Below are positions 8,171-17,171 of a stretch of 64,000 nucleotides of DNA, one piece after another. Position 1 is the stretch's first letter, and every line of letters starts with the position of its first letter. The stretch lies in contig NZ_BBPM01000023.1 of assembly GCF_000787775.1 (NCBI RefSeq), positions 52,523 through 116,522 of the forward strand. The letters are read 5' to 3'. The DNA is from Streptacidiphilus carbonis. Its GTDB lineage: Bacteria > Actinomycetota > Actinomycetes > Streptomycetales > Streptomycetaceae. Both the position numbers and the translations under genes were made by a program. Below the pieces are notes generated by a model, which saw only the letters and a list, made by a program, of their open reading frames with translations, was not told the DNA's origin and made no database searches.

Positions 8171-9400
8171 TCAGTCGACGAGGTCCCGCACCACCGCGTC
8201 GGCCAGCAGCCGCCCGCGCAGCGTCAGCACTGCCCGGCCGGCCGCATAGGGCTCCGCCGCGAGCAGCCCGTCGGCGAGGGCGCGGTCGGCGGACTTCCGG
8301 CCTGCCTCGTGCAGCAGATCGAGCGGGCAGCCCTCGGAGAGCCGCAGCTCCAGCAGGATCCGCTCAACCCGGCGGTCCTCGTCCGCGAGGCGCTCACGCC
8401 CCTGCGCGGGGGTGCGCGACTCGGCGAGCGCCTGCGCGTACGCCGCAGGGTGTTTGACGTTCCACCACCGGACGCCGCCGACATGGCTGTGCGCGCCGGG
8501 GCCCGCGCCCCACCAGTCGGCGCCGGTCCAGTAGAGCTCGTTGTGGCGGCAGCGGGCCTCGGGGGCGGTGGCCCAGTTGGAGACCTCGTACCAGTTCAGT
8601 CCGGCCGCGCCGAGCAGTTCCTCGGCGACGAGGTAGCGGTCGGCGTGCACGTCGTCGTCGGTCATCGGGATCTCGCCGCGGCGGATCCGCGCTGAAAGTT
8701 TCGTGCCCTCCTCGACGATCAGCGCATACGCCGAGACATGGTCCGGCTCCGCGCCCAGCGCCGCCTCCAGCGAGGCGCGCCAGTCGTCGTCGCTCTCCCC
8801 CGGGGTGCCGTAGATCAGGTCCAGGTTGACGTGCTCGAAGCCGGCCGCGCGGGCCTCGGCCACGCAGGCCTCGGGGCGGCCCGGCGTGTGCCGGCGGTCC
8901 AGCAGCTCCAGGACGTGCGGGCGGGCGCTCTGCATGCCGAAGCTCAGCCGGTTGAAGCCGCCCTCGCGCAACTGCGCCAGGTACGCCGGGTCGACCGACT
9001 CCGGGTTGGCCTCCGTGGTGACCTCGGCCCCGTCGGCGAGCCCGAACTCGTCCCGGATCGCGGCCAGCATCCGGACCAGGTCGGCGGCCGGCAGCAGGGT
9101 GGGCGTCCCGCCGCCCAGGAACACCGTCTCGACCGGCAGCTCCGCGTCGCCCAGGACCCGGCGGGCGTGCCGGATCTCGGCGACCAGGTTGTCCGCGTAG
9201 GTGTCCTGCGAGGCCACCGTGCCGGAGGAGCGCAGCTCGGTGGCCGTGTAGGTGTTGAAGTCGCAGTACCCGCAGCGGGTGGCGCAGTACGGGACGTGGA
9301 CGTAGAAGCCGAAGGGCCGCCGTCCGAGCTCGCTCAGCGCGTGCTCGGGCAGGGCCCCGTCGGCGGGGACGGCTTCGCCGGCGGGAAGTGCGGAGGGCAT
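8171..9400 (-). CDS. hemW: HemW, radical-SAM haem chaperone
   Basis: 409 residues from the ATG at 9400. The radical-SAM cluster motif C-x3-C-x2-C is at residues 39-46 (CATRCGYC), in the HemW/HemN-like context HVPYCATRCGYCDFNTY, followed by the GGGTPTLL glycine motif and the C-terminal HemW domain. Members of this family were long annotated as oxygen-independent coproporphyrinogen oxidase but act in haem delivery. The three cluster cysteines are followed by F rather than the fourth Cys of true HemN (CxxxCxxC then xC), consistent with HemW. It is divergent from lepB; the 154-bp gap between them holds both promoters. Confidence 0.93.
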   Translation of the reverse strand: MPSALPAGEAVPADGALPEHALSELGRRPFGFYVHVPYCATRCGYCDFNTYTATELRSSGTVASQDTYADNLVAEIRHARRVLGDAELPVETVFLGGGTPTLLPAADLVRMLAAIRDEFGLADGAEVTTEANPESVDPAYLAQLREGGFNRLSFGMQSARPHVLELLDRRHTPGRPEACVAEARAAGFEHVNLDLIYGTPGESDDDWRASLEAALGAEPDHVSAYALIVEEGTKLSARIRRGEIPMTDDDVHADRYLVAEELLGAAGLNWYEVSNWATAPEARCRHNELYWTGADWWGAGPGAHSHVGGVRWWNVKHPAAYAQALAESRTPAQGRERLADEDRRVERILLELRLSEGCPLDLLHEAGRKSADRALADGLLAAEPYAAGRAVLTLRGRLLADAVVRDLVD

Positions 9401-9554
9401 GGGCCCATTGTCCGTTATCGCGGGACCGGCACGGTTCGCTGCGGCGATCACCCTCGCCGCCCACCCCGGCTGCACCGCGACCGGGCTCACCCGCAGTCGG
9501 GAACTCCCGATCGTTGGGGTGATGGGTGTGGTCGGTGTCGGAGGGGGAGTCTCG

Positions 9555-10424
9555 GTGGACCAGCAGGTTGCGGGCGGGCTGTCGGCGGAGCAGGACGCGG
9601 CCGAGCCGGCGGGGAGGCCGCGCAGACCGCTCTGGAAGGAGCTGCCGCTGCTCATCGTGGTCGCGCTGGTGCTGTCAGTGTTGATCAAGACCTTCTTCGC
9701 GCAGGCCTTCTCCATCCCCTCCGACTCGATGAACAACGCTCTGGTCCAGCACGACCGGGTGCTGGTGGACAAGTTCAGCCCGTGGTTCGGGGTGACCCCG
9801 CAGCGCGGCCAGGTGATCGTCTTCCACGACCCCGGCAACTGGCTGAACCCGTCCGAGCTGCCGAAACCGAGCAGCAGCGCGACCGTGCGGGACCTGCAGT
9901 CGGCGCTGAGCTGGATCGGGCTGATGCCCTCGGCGAACGAGGCGGACCTGATCAAGCGGGTGATCGCGGTCGGCGGTGACACCGTGCAGTGCAACGCGGG
10001 CGCGCCGGTCTCGGTCGACGGGGTGGCCCTCAACGAGCCCTACATCTATCCGGGCGCGACACCCTGCGACGACGACCCGGTCGGCACGGTGAAGATCCCC
10101 AGCGGCTACCTGTGGGTGATGGGCGACCACCGCAACGACTCCGAGGACTCCCGCTACCAGCGGCTGCACAACACCGACCGCGGCCTGGTGCCGCTGAAGG
10201 ACGTGGTGGGGCGGGCCATGGTGGTGGCCTGGCCGGTCAGCCACTGGGCCACCCTCTCCGTGCCCTCCACCTTCGACCAGGCGGCGCTGCCGTCCGAGCA
10301 CGGCAGCGCCGCCCCCTACGCCCTGGCCGGGCTGGTGGCGCTGGTCGGCGCGGTGCCGGTGGTGCTGTGGCTGCGCCGCCGCCGGGGCGGCTCCGCCCCG
10401 GCGGCCGACGCGGCGGACGAGTAG
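9555..10424 (+). CDS. lepB: Type I signal peptidase
   Basis: 289 residues. One membrane helix (about 30-50, LLIVVALVLSVLIKTFF) is followed by the catalytic serine motif SIPSDSM (Ser58) and the catalytic lysine in LIKRVIAVGGD (Lys134). Family boxes GDHRNDSEDSR and a C-terminal membrane helix with a basic tail (LRRRRGG) are present, the two-helix topology seen in Streptomyces signal peptidases. The GTG start at 9555 is chosen for the strong GGAGGGGGA ribosome site 5-10 bp upstream; longer in-frame starts reach back into hemW sequence. It stands alone rather than in the rplS signal-peptidase cluster, so it is probably one of several paralogues. Confidence 0.92.
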   Translation: MDQQVAGGLSAEQDAAEPAGRPRRPLWKELPLLIVVALVLSVLIKTFFAQAFSIPSDSMNNALVQHDRVLVDKFSPWFGVTPQRGQVIVFHDPGNWLNPSELPKPSSSATVRDLQSALSWIGLMPSANEADLIKRVIAVGGDTVQCNAGAPVSVDGVALNEPYIYPGATPCDDDPVGTVKIPSGYLWVMGDHRNDSEDSRYQRLHNTDRGLVPLKDVVGRAMVVAWPVSHWATLSVPSTFDQAALPSEHGSAAPYALAGLVALVGAVPVVLWLRRRRGGSAPAADAADE

Positions 10425-10471
10425 CCGACGACCGGCCGACGGGGCTGGTGCCGCACCGCCCTCCGCGGCCG

Positions 10472-12418
10472 TCAGGCCTCGTTGGCGCCCTCGTACATCC
10501 TGGCGATGGCGTCGGCGTTCTCCCGCTCCACCACCGGGCGCTTGACCTTGAGGCTGGGGGTGAGCTCGCCGTGCTCGATGTCCAGATCCCGCGGCAGCAC
10601 GGTGAACTTCTTGACCGTCTGCCAGCGCTGCAGGTCGCCGTTGAGCCGCTGGACGAAGCCGCCGATCAGCTCGTGCACCTGCGGCGAGGAGCAGACCTCG
10701 GCGTAGGAGCGGCCGGCCATGCCGTGGGCCTCGGCCCATTGCATGATCACCGGCTCGTCCAGGGTGATCAGCGCGGTGCAGTAGTTGCGGCCGTTGCCGA
10801 TGACCAGGATGTTGCTGACGAACGGGCAGACCGCCTTGAACTTGCCCTCGACCTCGCTGGGGGCGACGTACTTGCCGCCGGAGGTCTTGAACATGTCCTT
10901 CTTGCGGTCGGTGATCTTGACGAAGCCGTCCTTGTCGACCTCACCGATGTCGCCGGTGTGGAACCAGCCGTCGCTCTCCAGCACCTCGGCGGTCTTCTCC
11001 GGCTGGTTGTGGTAGCCGCGCATCACGCCGGGACCGCGCAGCAGCACCTCGCCGTCCTCGGCGATCCGCACCTCGGTGCCGGGCAGCGGCGTGCCGACGG
11101 TACCGATCCGGTAGTCCTCGCCGGGGTTGACCGTCGATCCGGCGCTGGACTCGGTCAGGCCGTAGCCCTCCAGGATGTGCACGCCCGCGCCGGAGAAGAA
11201 GTAGCCGATCTCTGGGGCCAGCGCGGCGCTGCCGGAGACGCAGGCCCGCATCCGGCCGCCGAAGGCGTCGCGGATCTTGGCGTAGACCAGCTTGTCGGCG
11301 ACGGCGTGCTGGACCTTGAGCCCGAACGGGACCGAGCGGGTCCCGGTGGCCATCAGGCTCTCCTGGCCGGTGCGGGCGTAGTCGCGGGCGACCTTGGCGG
11401 CCCACAGGAAGATCTTGTACTTGGCGCCGCCCTCGGCCCGGGCCCGTCCGGCGATGCCGTTGTAGACCTTCTCGAACACCCGCGGCGCCGAGGCCATGTA
11501 GGTCGGCTTGACCACCGGAAGGTTGTGGATGATCCGGTCCACCCGGCCGTCGACCGCGGTGACCGAGCCCAGCTGGATCTGGCCGGAGGTCAGCGTCTTG
11601 CCGAAGACGTGCGACAGCGGCAGCCACAGGTACTGGACGTCGTCGGCGGTCAGCAGCCCGGTGCAGGACTGGGCCGCCGCCTGGTACGACCAGCAGTCGT
11701 GGACCAGCCGCACGCCCTTGGGGCGGCCGGTGGTGCCCGAGGTGTAGATCAGGGTGGCCAACTGCTCGCGCTCGATGGCAGCGACGGCGGAGGAGACCGC
11801 GTCCGGGTGCTCCTTGAGGTGGGCGGCGCCGCGGGCCTCCAGCTCGGCCAGGGTCAGCACCTCGACGCCCTCGGGCGCCGGCTGCGACTCGACGGCCCCG
11901 CCGCCGTCGATGACGACGATGTGCTTGAGCTCGGGCAGCTGCGAGCTCACCCCGAGGATCTTGTCGAGCTGGCCGGCGTCCTCGGCGATCACGGCCCGGC
12001 TCCCGGAGTCCGCCAGGATGTAGGCGGTCTCGTCCGCGTTGGTGCTGGGGTAGACAGCGGTGACGGCGGCGCCGGCGCACATGACGCCCAGGTCGGCCAG
12101 GATCCACTCGATCCTGGTCGAACAGGAGATCGCGACCCGCTCCTCGGGACGGATCCCCAGCGCCATCAGCCCGCCCGCGATGGTGGTGACCTGCTCCGCG
12201 GCCTGGGCCCAGGTCATAGTCCGCCACTGCTCCGCGCCCGGCGCACCGTCCGCGGCGTGCTCGTCCACCGGCACGGGGTAGCGGTAGGCGACCCGGTCGG
12301 GGGTCTCCGCCACCCGGGACAGGAACAGCTGGGCCACCGAGTCGGGGCGGTTGTCGATCAGCGACTTCGCCGCCGCGGACACTGCGGTGGTCACTGCTGC
12401 GGTGGGGGTGGGGCTCAC
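10472..12418 (-). CDS. fadD: Long-chain fatty-acid--CoA ligase (AMP-forming)
   Basis: 648 residues, normal for a FadD15-like acyl-CoA synthetase that activates fatty acids through an acyl-adenylate. Motifs: the phosphate loop YTSGTTGRPKGV, the adenylate-binding GYGLTE, the TGD motif (WFHTGDIGEVDKDG) and the C-terminal DRKKDMFKTSGGKYV with the hinge. The GTG start at 12418 has GGAGG eight bases upstream. It is convergent with lepB with a 47-bp gap and divergent from the ABC exporter operon. Confidence 0.92.
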   Translation of the reverse strand: MSPTPTAAVTTAVSAAAKSLIDNRPDSVAQLFLSRVAETPDRVAYRYPVPVDEHAADGAPGAEQWRTMTWAQAAEQVTTIAGGLMALGIRPEERVAISCSTRIEWILADLGVMCAGAAVTAVYPSTNADETAYILADSGSRAVIAEDAGQLDKILGVSSQLPELKHIVVIDGGGAVESQPAPEGVEVLTLAELEARGAAHLKEHPDAVSSAVAAIEREQLATLIYTSGTTGRPKGVRLVHDCWSYQAAAQSCTGLLTADDVQYLWLPLSHVFGKTLTSGQIQLGSVTAVDGRVDRIIHNLPVVKPTYMASAPRVFEKVYNGIAGRARAEGGAKYKIFLWAAKVARDYARTGQESLMATGTRSVPFGLKVQHAVADKLVYAKIRDAFGGRMRACVSGSAALAPEIGYFFSGAGVHILEGYGLTESSAGSTVNPGEDYRIGTVGTPLPGTEVRIAEDGEVLLRGPGVMRGYHNQPEKTAEVLESDGWFHTGDIGEVDKDGFVKITDRKKDMFKTSGGKYVAPSEVEGKFKAVCPFVSNILVIGNGRNYCTALITLDEPVIMQWAEAHGMAGRSYAEVCSSPQVHELIGGFVQRLNGDLQRWQTVKKFTVLPRDLDIEHGELTPSLKVKRPVVERENADAIARMYEGANEA

Positions 12419-12575
12419 GGCTACCTCCGGGGGCCCAGCGGCGGGGCCAATGCGGTTGTTAACTCACGAGTAACTAGCGGGCACGATCAGACTAGGACGT
12501 TCGGGACCTGTGCGTAAGGGGGAAACGGGGCGATACGGAGGAGACCGTCGGGCGGCGGCCCGACCGGGGGCAATC

Positions 12576-12597
12576 TTGCTTGCCGGTCGGCAAGTAA
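12576..12597. promoter_or_regulatory. TetR-type operator palindrome
   Basis: Arms TTGCTTGCCG (12576-12585) and CGGCAAGTAA (12588-12597) around a 2-bp centre form a 22-bp inverted repeat with one mismatched pair, the size and symmetry of a TetR-family operator. It overlaps the -35 box of the exporter promoter. No tetR gene lies nearby. The rest of the 395-bp gap (12419-12813) holds nothing else convincing besides this promoter and a roughly 200-bp untranslated leader. Confidence 0.6.
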
Positions 12598-12609
12598 GGA
12601 ACCTAGGAT
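12580..12609 (+). promoter_or_regulatory. Promoter of the heterodimeric ABC exporter operon
   Basis: A -35 box TTGCCG (12580-12585) and a -10 box TAGGAT (12604-12609) are separated by 18 bp. The operator palindrome covers the -35 box and half the spacer, so a bound repressor would block RNA polymerase. Confidence 0.5.
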
Positions 12610-12813
12610 GTCATCCCTGGAGCGATGCCCTACCGGCGGCATAAAACCGGGTACGGCGTACGCAGAATGTGACTATGCTGCACCCGACGCCGGGCTCCGA
12701 CCCCCGAAGCCCGGTGCCTGTCCCTGTAACGCCGTCACCCCTGCGGGCGATGGCCCACCGCCACCCCACACCGACGCCCCCACCCACACCCGCCCTCGTC
12801 CTGAGAGACTCGC

Positions 12814-14547
12814 GTGCTGATCCGACTCCTGCGGGCCCATCTGGGCCCCTACACCAGGCCCATCGGCGTCCTGGTGCTGCTGCAGCTGATCCAGACCATC
12901 GCCACCCTGTACCTGCCGACCCTCAACGCCGACATCATCGACAAAGGCGTGATCAAGGGCGACACCACCTACATCCTGCAGACCGGCGGGATCATGCTGG
13001 CGGTGACGGTGGCCCAGGTCGTCTGCGCCATCGGCGCGGTGTACTTCGGCGCCCGCACCGCCATGGCCCTGGGCCGCGACATCCGTGCCTCGATCTTCGA
13101 CCGGGTGCAGTCCTTCTCCGCCCGCGAGGTCGGCCACTTCGGCGCCCCCTCGCTGATCACCCGCAGCACCAACGACGTGCAGCAGGTGCAGATGCTGGTG
13201 CTGATGACCTTCACGCTGATGGTCTCCGCGCCGATCATGTGCATCGGCGGCATCATCCTGGCGCTGAACCAGGACGTCCCGCTGTCCTCGCTGCTGGTCG
13301 CCATCGTCCCGATCCTCGGGGTGATCATCGCGCTGATCGTCAAGCGGCTGCGCCCGCTGTTCCGGGCCATGCAGGTCAAGATCGACTCGGTGAACCGGAT
13401 CCTGCGCGAGCAGATCACCGGCCTCCGGGTGATCCGCGCCTTCGTCAAGGACACCCACGAGCGGCAGCGGTTCGACAAGGCCAACGCCGACCTCACCGAC
13501 ACCGCGGTCCAGGTCGGCAAGCTGCTGGCGCTGATGTTCCCGATGGTGATGATGGTGGTCAACATCTCCAGCGTCGCGGTGATGTGGTTCGGCGCGCACC
13601 GGATCGACAGCGGCGGCATGCAGATCGGCGCGCTGACCGCCTTCCTCAGCTATCTCATGCAGATCCTGATGTCGGTGATGATGGCCACCTTCATGTTCAT
13701 GATGGTGCCGCGCGCCGAGGTCTGCGCCGAGCGCATCGAGGAGGTGCTGGACACCGAGACCACCGTGGTGCCCCCGCTGGCCCCCGTCCGCGAACTGCGC
13801 CGGGCCGGCTACCTGGAGCTGCGCGACGCCGAGTTCCGCTACCCCGGCGCCGAGTCGGCCGTGCTGCGCAACATCAGCCTGAGCGCCAGGCCCGGCGAGA
13901 CCACCGCGATCATCGGCAGCACCGGCAGCGGCAAGACCACCCTGCTCACCCTGATCCCCCGGCTCTCCGACGTCACCGACGGCACCGTGCTCGTGGACGG
14001 CGTGGACGTACGCGACCTGGACCCGGCGCTGCTGGCGAAGACCGTCGGCCTGGTCCCGCAGAAGCCGTACCTGTTCACCGGCACCGTCGCCACCAACCTC
14101 CGCTACGGCAACCCGGACGCCACCGACGAGGAGCTCTGGGCCGCGCTGGAGACCGCGCAGGCCAAGGACTTCGTCGAGGCGCTCGCCGAGGGCCTCGACG
14201 CGCCGATCGCGCAGGGCGGCACCAATGTCTCCGGCGGCCAGCGGCAGCGCCTGGCCATCGCCCGGGTGCTGGTCCGCCGTCCGGAGATCTACCTCTTCGA
14301 CGACTCCTTCTCCGCCCTGGACTACGCCACCGACGCCAGGCTGCGCGCCGCTCTCGCCCACGAGACCGCCGACGCCACCGTCGTCATCGTCGCCCAGCGC
14401 GTCTCCACCATCCGCGACGCCGACCGCATCATCGTCCTCGACGAGGGCCAGGTCGTCGGCACCGGCACCCACCACGAGTTGATGGACAGCAACGAGACCT
14501 ACCGCGAGATCGTCCTCTCCCAGCTCACCGAGGAGGAGGCGGCATGA
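12814..14547 (+). CDS. Heterodimeric ABC multidrug exporter, subunit with degenerate Walker B
   Basis: 577 residues: six membrane helices in the first ~310 residues, then an ATPase with Walker A GSTGSGKTT (about 367-375) and signature VSGGQRQR. The Walker B reads YLFDDSFSALD, so the catalytic Glu is replaced by Asp and the switch position is Gln (AQRVST) rather than His. This is the hallmark of the non-hydrolytic site in TM287/288-, BmrCD- or TmrAB-like heterodimers. The GTG start at 12814 follows GAGAG. Its stop overlaps the next gene's ATG (ATGA). The likely role is drug or lipid export; the substrate is not readable. Confidence 0.92.
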   Translation: MLIRLLRAHLGPYTRPIGVLVLLQLIQTIATLYLPTLNADIIDKGVIKGDTTYILQTGGIMLAVTVAQVVCAIGAVYFGARTAMALGRDIRASIFDRVQSFSAREVGHFGAPSLITRSTNDVQQVQMLVLMTFTLMVSAPIMCIGGIILALNQDVPLSSLLVAIVPILGVIIALIVKRLRPLFRAMQVKIDSVNRILREQITGLRVIRAFVKDTHERQRFDKANADLTDTAVQVGKLLALMFPMVMMVVNISSVAVMWFGAHRIDSGGMQIGALTAFLSYLMQILMSVMMATFMFMMVPRAEVCAERIEEVLDTETTVVPPLAPVRELRRAGYLELRDAEFRYPGAESAVLRNISLSARPGETTAIIGSTGSGKTTLLTLIPRLSDVTDGTVLVDGVDVRDLDPALLAKTVGLVPQKPYLFTGTVATNLRYGNPDATDEELWAALETAQAKDFVEALAEGLDAPIAQGGTNVSGGQRQRLAIARVLVRRPEIYLFDDSFSALDYATDARLRAALAHETADATVVIVAQRVSTIRDADRIIVLDEGQVVGTGTHHELMDSNETYREIVLSQLTEEEAA

Positions 14548-16526
14548 GCGACTCCGAACAGGCTAGCGAGCAGGCGGCAGCGGCCAAGCGCCGCGGCCCC
14601 GCGGCCATGCCCGGCCCCGGACGCTTCATGGGCGGCGCGCCCGTGGAGAAGTCCATGCACTTCAAGGCCTCGGGCAAGCGGGTGCTCGCGCTGCTGCGCC
14701 CCGAGCGCCATCTGATCGCCATGGTGCTGGCCCTGGCGGCGGTCAGCGTCACCCTGTCGGTGATCGGGCCCAAGATCCTCGGCCATGCCACCGACCTGAT
14801 CCTGGCCGGGGTCTTCGGCCGGCAGATCCCCGCCACCACCACCCAGGCCCAGGTCGTCGCCGGGCTGCGGGCCAAGGGCGAGACCAAGCAGGCCGACCTG
14901 CTCGCCTCGATGAACATCCACCCCGGCCACGGCATCGACTTCGGCAACGTCGGCACGGTGCTGCTGTGGGTGCTCGCCATCTACGTGGTGGCCGGCATCT
15001 GCGGCATCATCCAGGCCCGGCTGGCCAACCGCGCCCTGCAGCGCGCGGTGAAGCGGCTGCGCACCGACGTCGAGGAGAAGATCGGCCGACTGCCGCTCAG
15101 CTACTTCGACCAGCAGCCGCGCGGCGAGGTGCTGAGCCGGGTCACCAACGACATCGACAACATCGGCCAGACCCTGCAGCAGACGCTCAGTCAGATCGTC
15201 ACCTCACTGCTGACCATCATCGGCGTGCTGACCATGATGTTCTACATCTCCTGGCTGCTCGCCCTGATCGCCCTGATCAGCGTGCCGGCCTCGGTCGTGG
15301 TCGCCGCCAAGGTCGGCAAGCGGGCCCAGCCGCAGTTCGTGGCCCAGTGGAAGACCACCGGCAAGCTCAACGCCCACATCGAGGAGATGTACAGCGGGCA
15401 CGCGCTGGTCAAGGTCTTCGGCCGGCAGGAGGAGTCCGCGGAGATCTTCAAGGAGCAGAACGAGAAGCTCTACGCCTCCAGCTTCAAGGCGCAGTTCATC
15501 TCCGGTCTGATCCAGCCCTGCATGATGTTCATCGGCAACATCAACTACGTGCTGGTCGCGGTGGTCGGCGGGCTGCGGGTCGCCTCCGGCGCCCTGTCCA
15601 TCGGCGACGTGCAGGCCTTCATCCAGTACTCGCGGCAGTTCAGCCAGCCGCTGACGCAGGTGGCGAGCATGTCCAACCTGCTGCAGTCGGGTGTCGCGTC
15701 CGCCGAGCGGGTGTTCGAGCTGCTGGACGCCAAGGAGCAGGACCCGGACCCGATCGAGCCGCTGCGCCCGACCGAGCTCCGCGGCCGGGTCGCCTTCGAG
15801 AACGTGGCCTTCCGCTACCAGGCGGACAAGCCGCTCATCGAGGACCTGTCGCTGACCGCCGAGCCCGGCCACACGGTCGCCATCGTCGGCCCCACCGGCG
15901 CCGGCAAGACCACCCTGGTGAACCTGCTGATGCGGTTCTACGAGGTGACCGACGGCCGGATCACCCTGGACGGGGTGGACGTGGCCCGGATGTCCCGCGA
16001 GGAGCTGCGCGGCAACATCGGCATGGTGCTCCAGGACACCTGGCTGTTCGGCGGGACCATCGCCGAGAACATCGCCTACGGCCGTGAGGGCACCAGCCGG
16101 GAGGAGGTCGTCCGGGCGGCGAAGGCGGCCCACGTCGACCGCTTCGTCCGCACCCTGCCCGAGGGTTACGACACCGTCATCGACGACGAGGGGACCGGCG
16201 TCAGCGCGGGCGAGAAGCAGCTGATCACCATCGCCCGGGCGTTCCTGGCGGAGCCGTCCATCCTGGTCCTGGACGAGGCCACCAGCTCGGTCGACACCCG
16301 TACCGAGGTGCTGATCCAGCGTGCCATGGCCACCCTGCGGAGCGGCCGCACGGCCTTCGTCATCGCGCACCGGCTCTCCACCATCCGCGACGCGGACACC
16401 ATCCTGGTGATGGAGAACGGCGCGATCGTCGAACAGGGCAGCCACAGCGAGCTGCTGGCGGCGGAGGGCGCGTACGCGCGGCTGTACGCGGCGCAGTTCT
16501 CGCAGGCGGTGGCGGAGGTGGACTGA
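14544..16526 (+). CDS. Heterodimeric ABC multidrug exporter, catalytic subunit
   Basis: 660 residues from the ATG at 14544. A ~50-residue polar N-terminal extension precedes six membrane helices; an extra hydrophilic loop (about residues 85-130) lies between helices 1 and 2. The ATPase has Walker A GPTGAGKTT, a divergent signature SAGEKQL, an intact Walker B with catalytic Glu (LVLDEATSSVD) and the switch His (AHRLST). With its partner this gives one full and one degenerate ATP site. The gene is translationally coupled to the first subunit by a 4-bp overlap and ends at a hairpin facing soxG. Confidence 0.92.
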   Translation: MSDSEQASEQAAAAKRRGPAAMPGPGRFMGGAPVEKSMHFKASGKRVLALLRPERHLIAMVLALAAVSVTLSVIGPKILGHATDLILAGVFGRQIPATTTQAQVVAGLRAKGETKQADLLASMNIHPGHGIDFGNVGTVLLWVLAIYVVAGICGIIQARLANRALQRAVKRLRTDVEEKIGRLPLSYFDQQPRGEVLSRVTNDIDNIGQTLQQTLSQIVTSLLTIIGVLTMMFYISWLLALIALISVPASVVVAAKVGKRAQPQFVAQWKTTGKLNAHIEEMYSGHALVKVFGRQEESAEIFKEQNEKLYASSFKAQFISGLIQPCMMFIGNINYVLVAVVGGLRVASGALSIGDVQAFIQYSRQFSQPLTQVASMSNLLQSGVASAERVFELLDAKEQDPDPIEPLRPTELRGRVAFENVAFRYQADKPLIEDLSLTAEPGHTVAIVGPTGAGKTTLVNLLMRFYEVTDGRITLDGVDVARMSREELRGNIGMVLQDTWLFGGTIAENIAYGREGTSREEVVRAAKAAHVDRFVRTLPEGYDTVIDDEGTGVSAGEKQLITIARAFLAEPSILVLDEATSSVDTRTEVLIQRAMATLRSGRTAFVIAHRLSTIRDADTILVMENGAIVEQGSHSELLAAEGAYARLYAAQFSQAVAEVD

Positions 16527-16536
16527 GGGGGCGGGG

Positions 16537-16576
16537 CGCGGCTCCCCGCTTGTTGCTGCTCTGCGGCGGAGCCGCG
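16537..16576. terminator. Hairpin between convergent exporter and sox operons
   Basis: CGCGGCTCC (16537-16545) and GGAGCCGCG (16568-16576) form a perfect 9-bp stem with a 22-base loop between two converging transcripts. No T-run follows, as is common in Streptomyces. Confidence 0.4.
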
Positions 16577-16637
16577 AGACGGGCAGTCAGATCGCGCAAC
16601 GGCGAAGGCCGACCCCGCCGGGCCCGGCGCCCCCGGC

Positions 16638-17171
16638 CTACGTGCCTGACGCCACGTCACCGAGCCAGGAGCGCAGGTACGGAGCGAACGATGTGCGCAC
16701 CAGCAGGCGGAGTGTCGGGGCCTGCGGCGCGTCGTCGAGGACCAGCAGGGTGACGCCGGTCTGCGCCAGCAGGGTCTGGACGCAGGTGCCGGTGGGGCTG
16801 CTTCTGGGGTGCAGGTCGATGGCGCAGCCGTGGGCGAGGAGGTCGGGTGCGCCGGGGCCGGTGAGGTCGAAGGCGGTGCGTTGGGAGGAGACGTCGGTGA
16901 CCGTGCCGAAGTGGGGGGCGATGGCGTGGCGCAGGGACGGTGCCAGGTCGGCGGTGTCGGGCGGGGCGAGCAGCAGCCACTCGTCGGGGCCCAGCCAGAG
17001 CAGGTCGGCCTCGGGGGCGGCAGCCCATGTACATGGCGCGGTCGGCAGTCGCGCGCCGAGGACGGCGGCCACTGGGGCTGAGGAGGAGCCGGCCGGGTCC
17101 AGGCGGAGGGAGAGCTGGGTGAGGCGGGGGGTCTCGGTAATCGCGACGCGGGCCAACTGATCAGCCGTCAC
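16638..17171 (-). CDS. soxG: Sarcosine oxidase gamma subunit
   Basis: 177 residues from the GTG at 17171, overlapping the end of soxA by 11 bp. The sequence has the weak T-protein-like fold of the family (LLWLGPDEWLLLAPP, TDVSSQRTAFDLTGPGA, DVASGT). The subunit has no cofactor-binding motif of its own and is a structural part of the heterotetrameric oxidase. It is the last gene of the soxBDAG run. A longer in-frame reading back to 17339 lies inside soxA and is not credible. Confidence 0.88.
   Translation of the reverse strand: MTADQLARVAITETPRLTQLSLRLDPAGSSSAPVAAVLGARLPTAPCTWAAAPEADLLWLGPDEWLLLAPPDTADLAPSLRHAIAPHFGTVTDVSSQRTAFDLTGPGAPDLLAHGCAIDLHPRSSPTGTCVQTLLAQTGVTLLVLDDAPQAPTLRLLVRTSFAPYLRSWLGDVASGT

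Noticed and set aside
9401-10033. N-terminal extension of hemW by 211 residues
   Set aside because: It reads antisense through lepB; the ATG at 9400 gives the normal HemW start before the radical-SAM motif.
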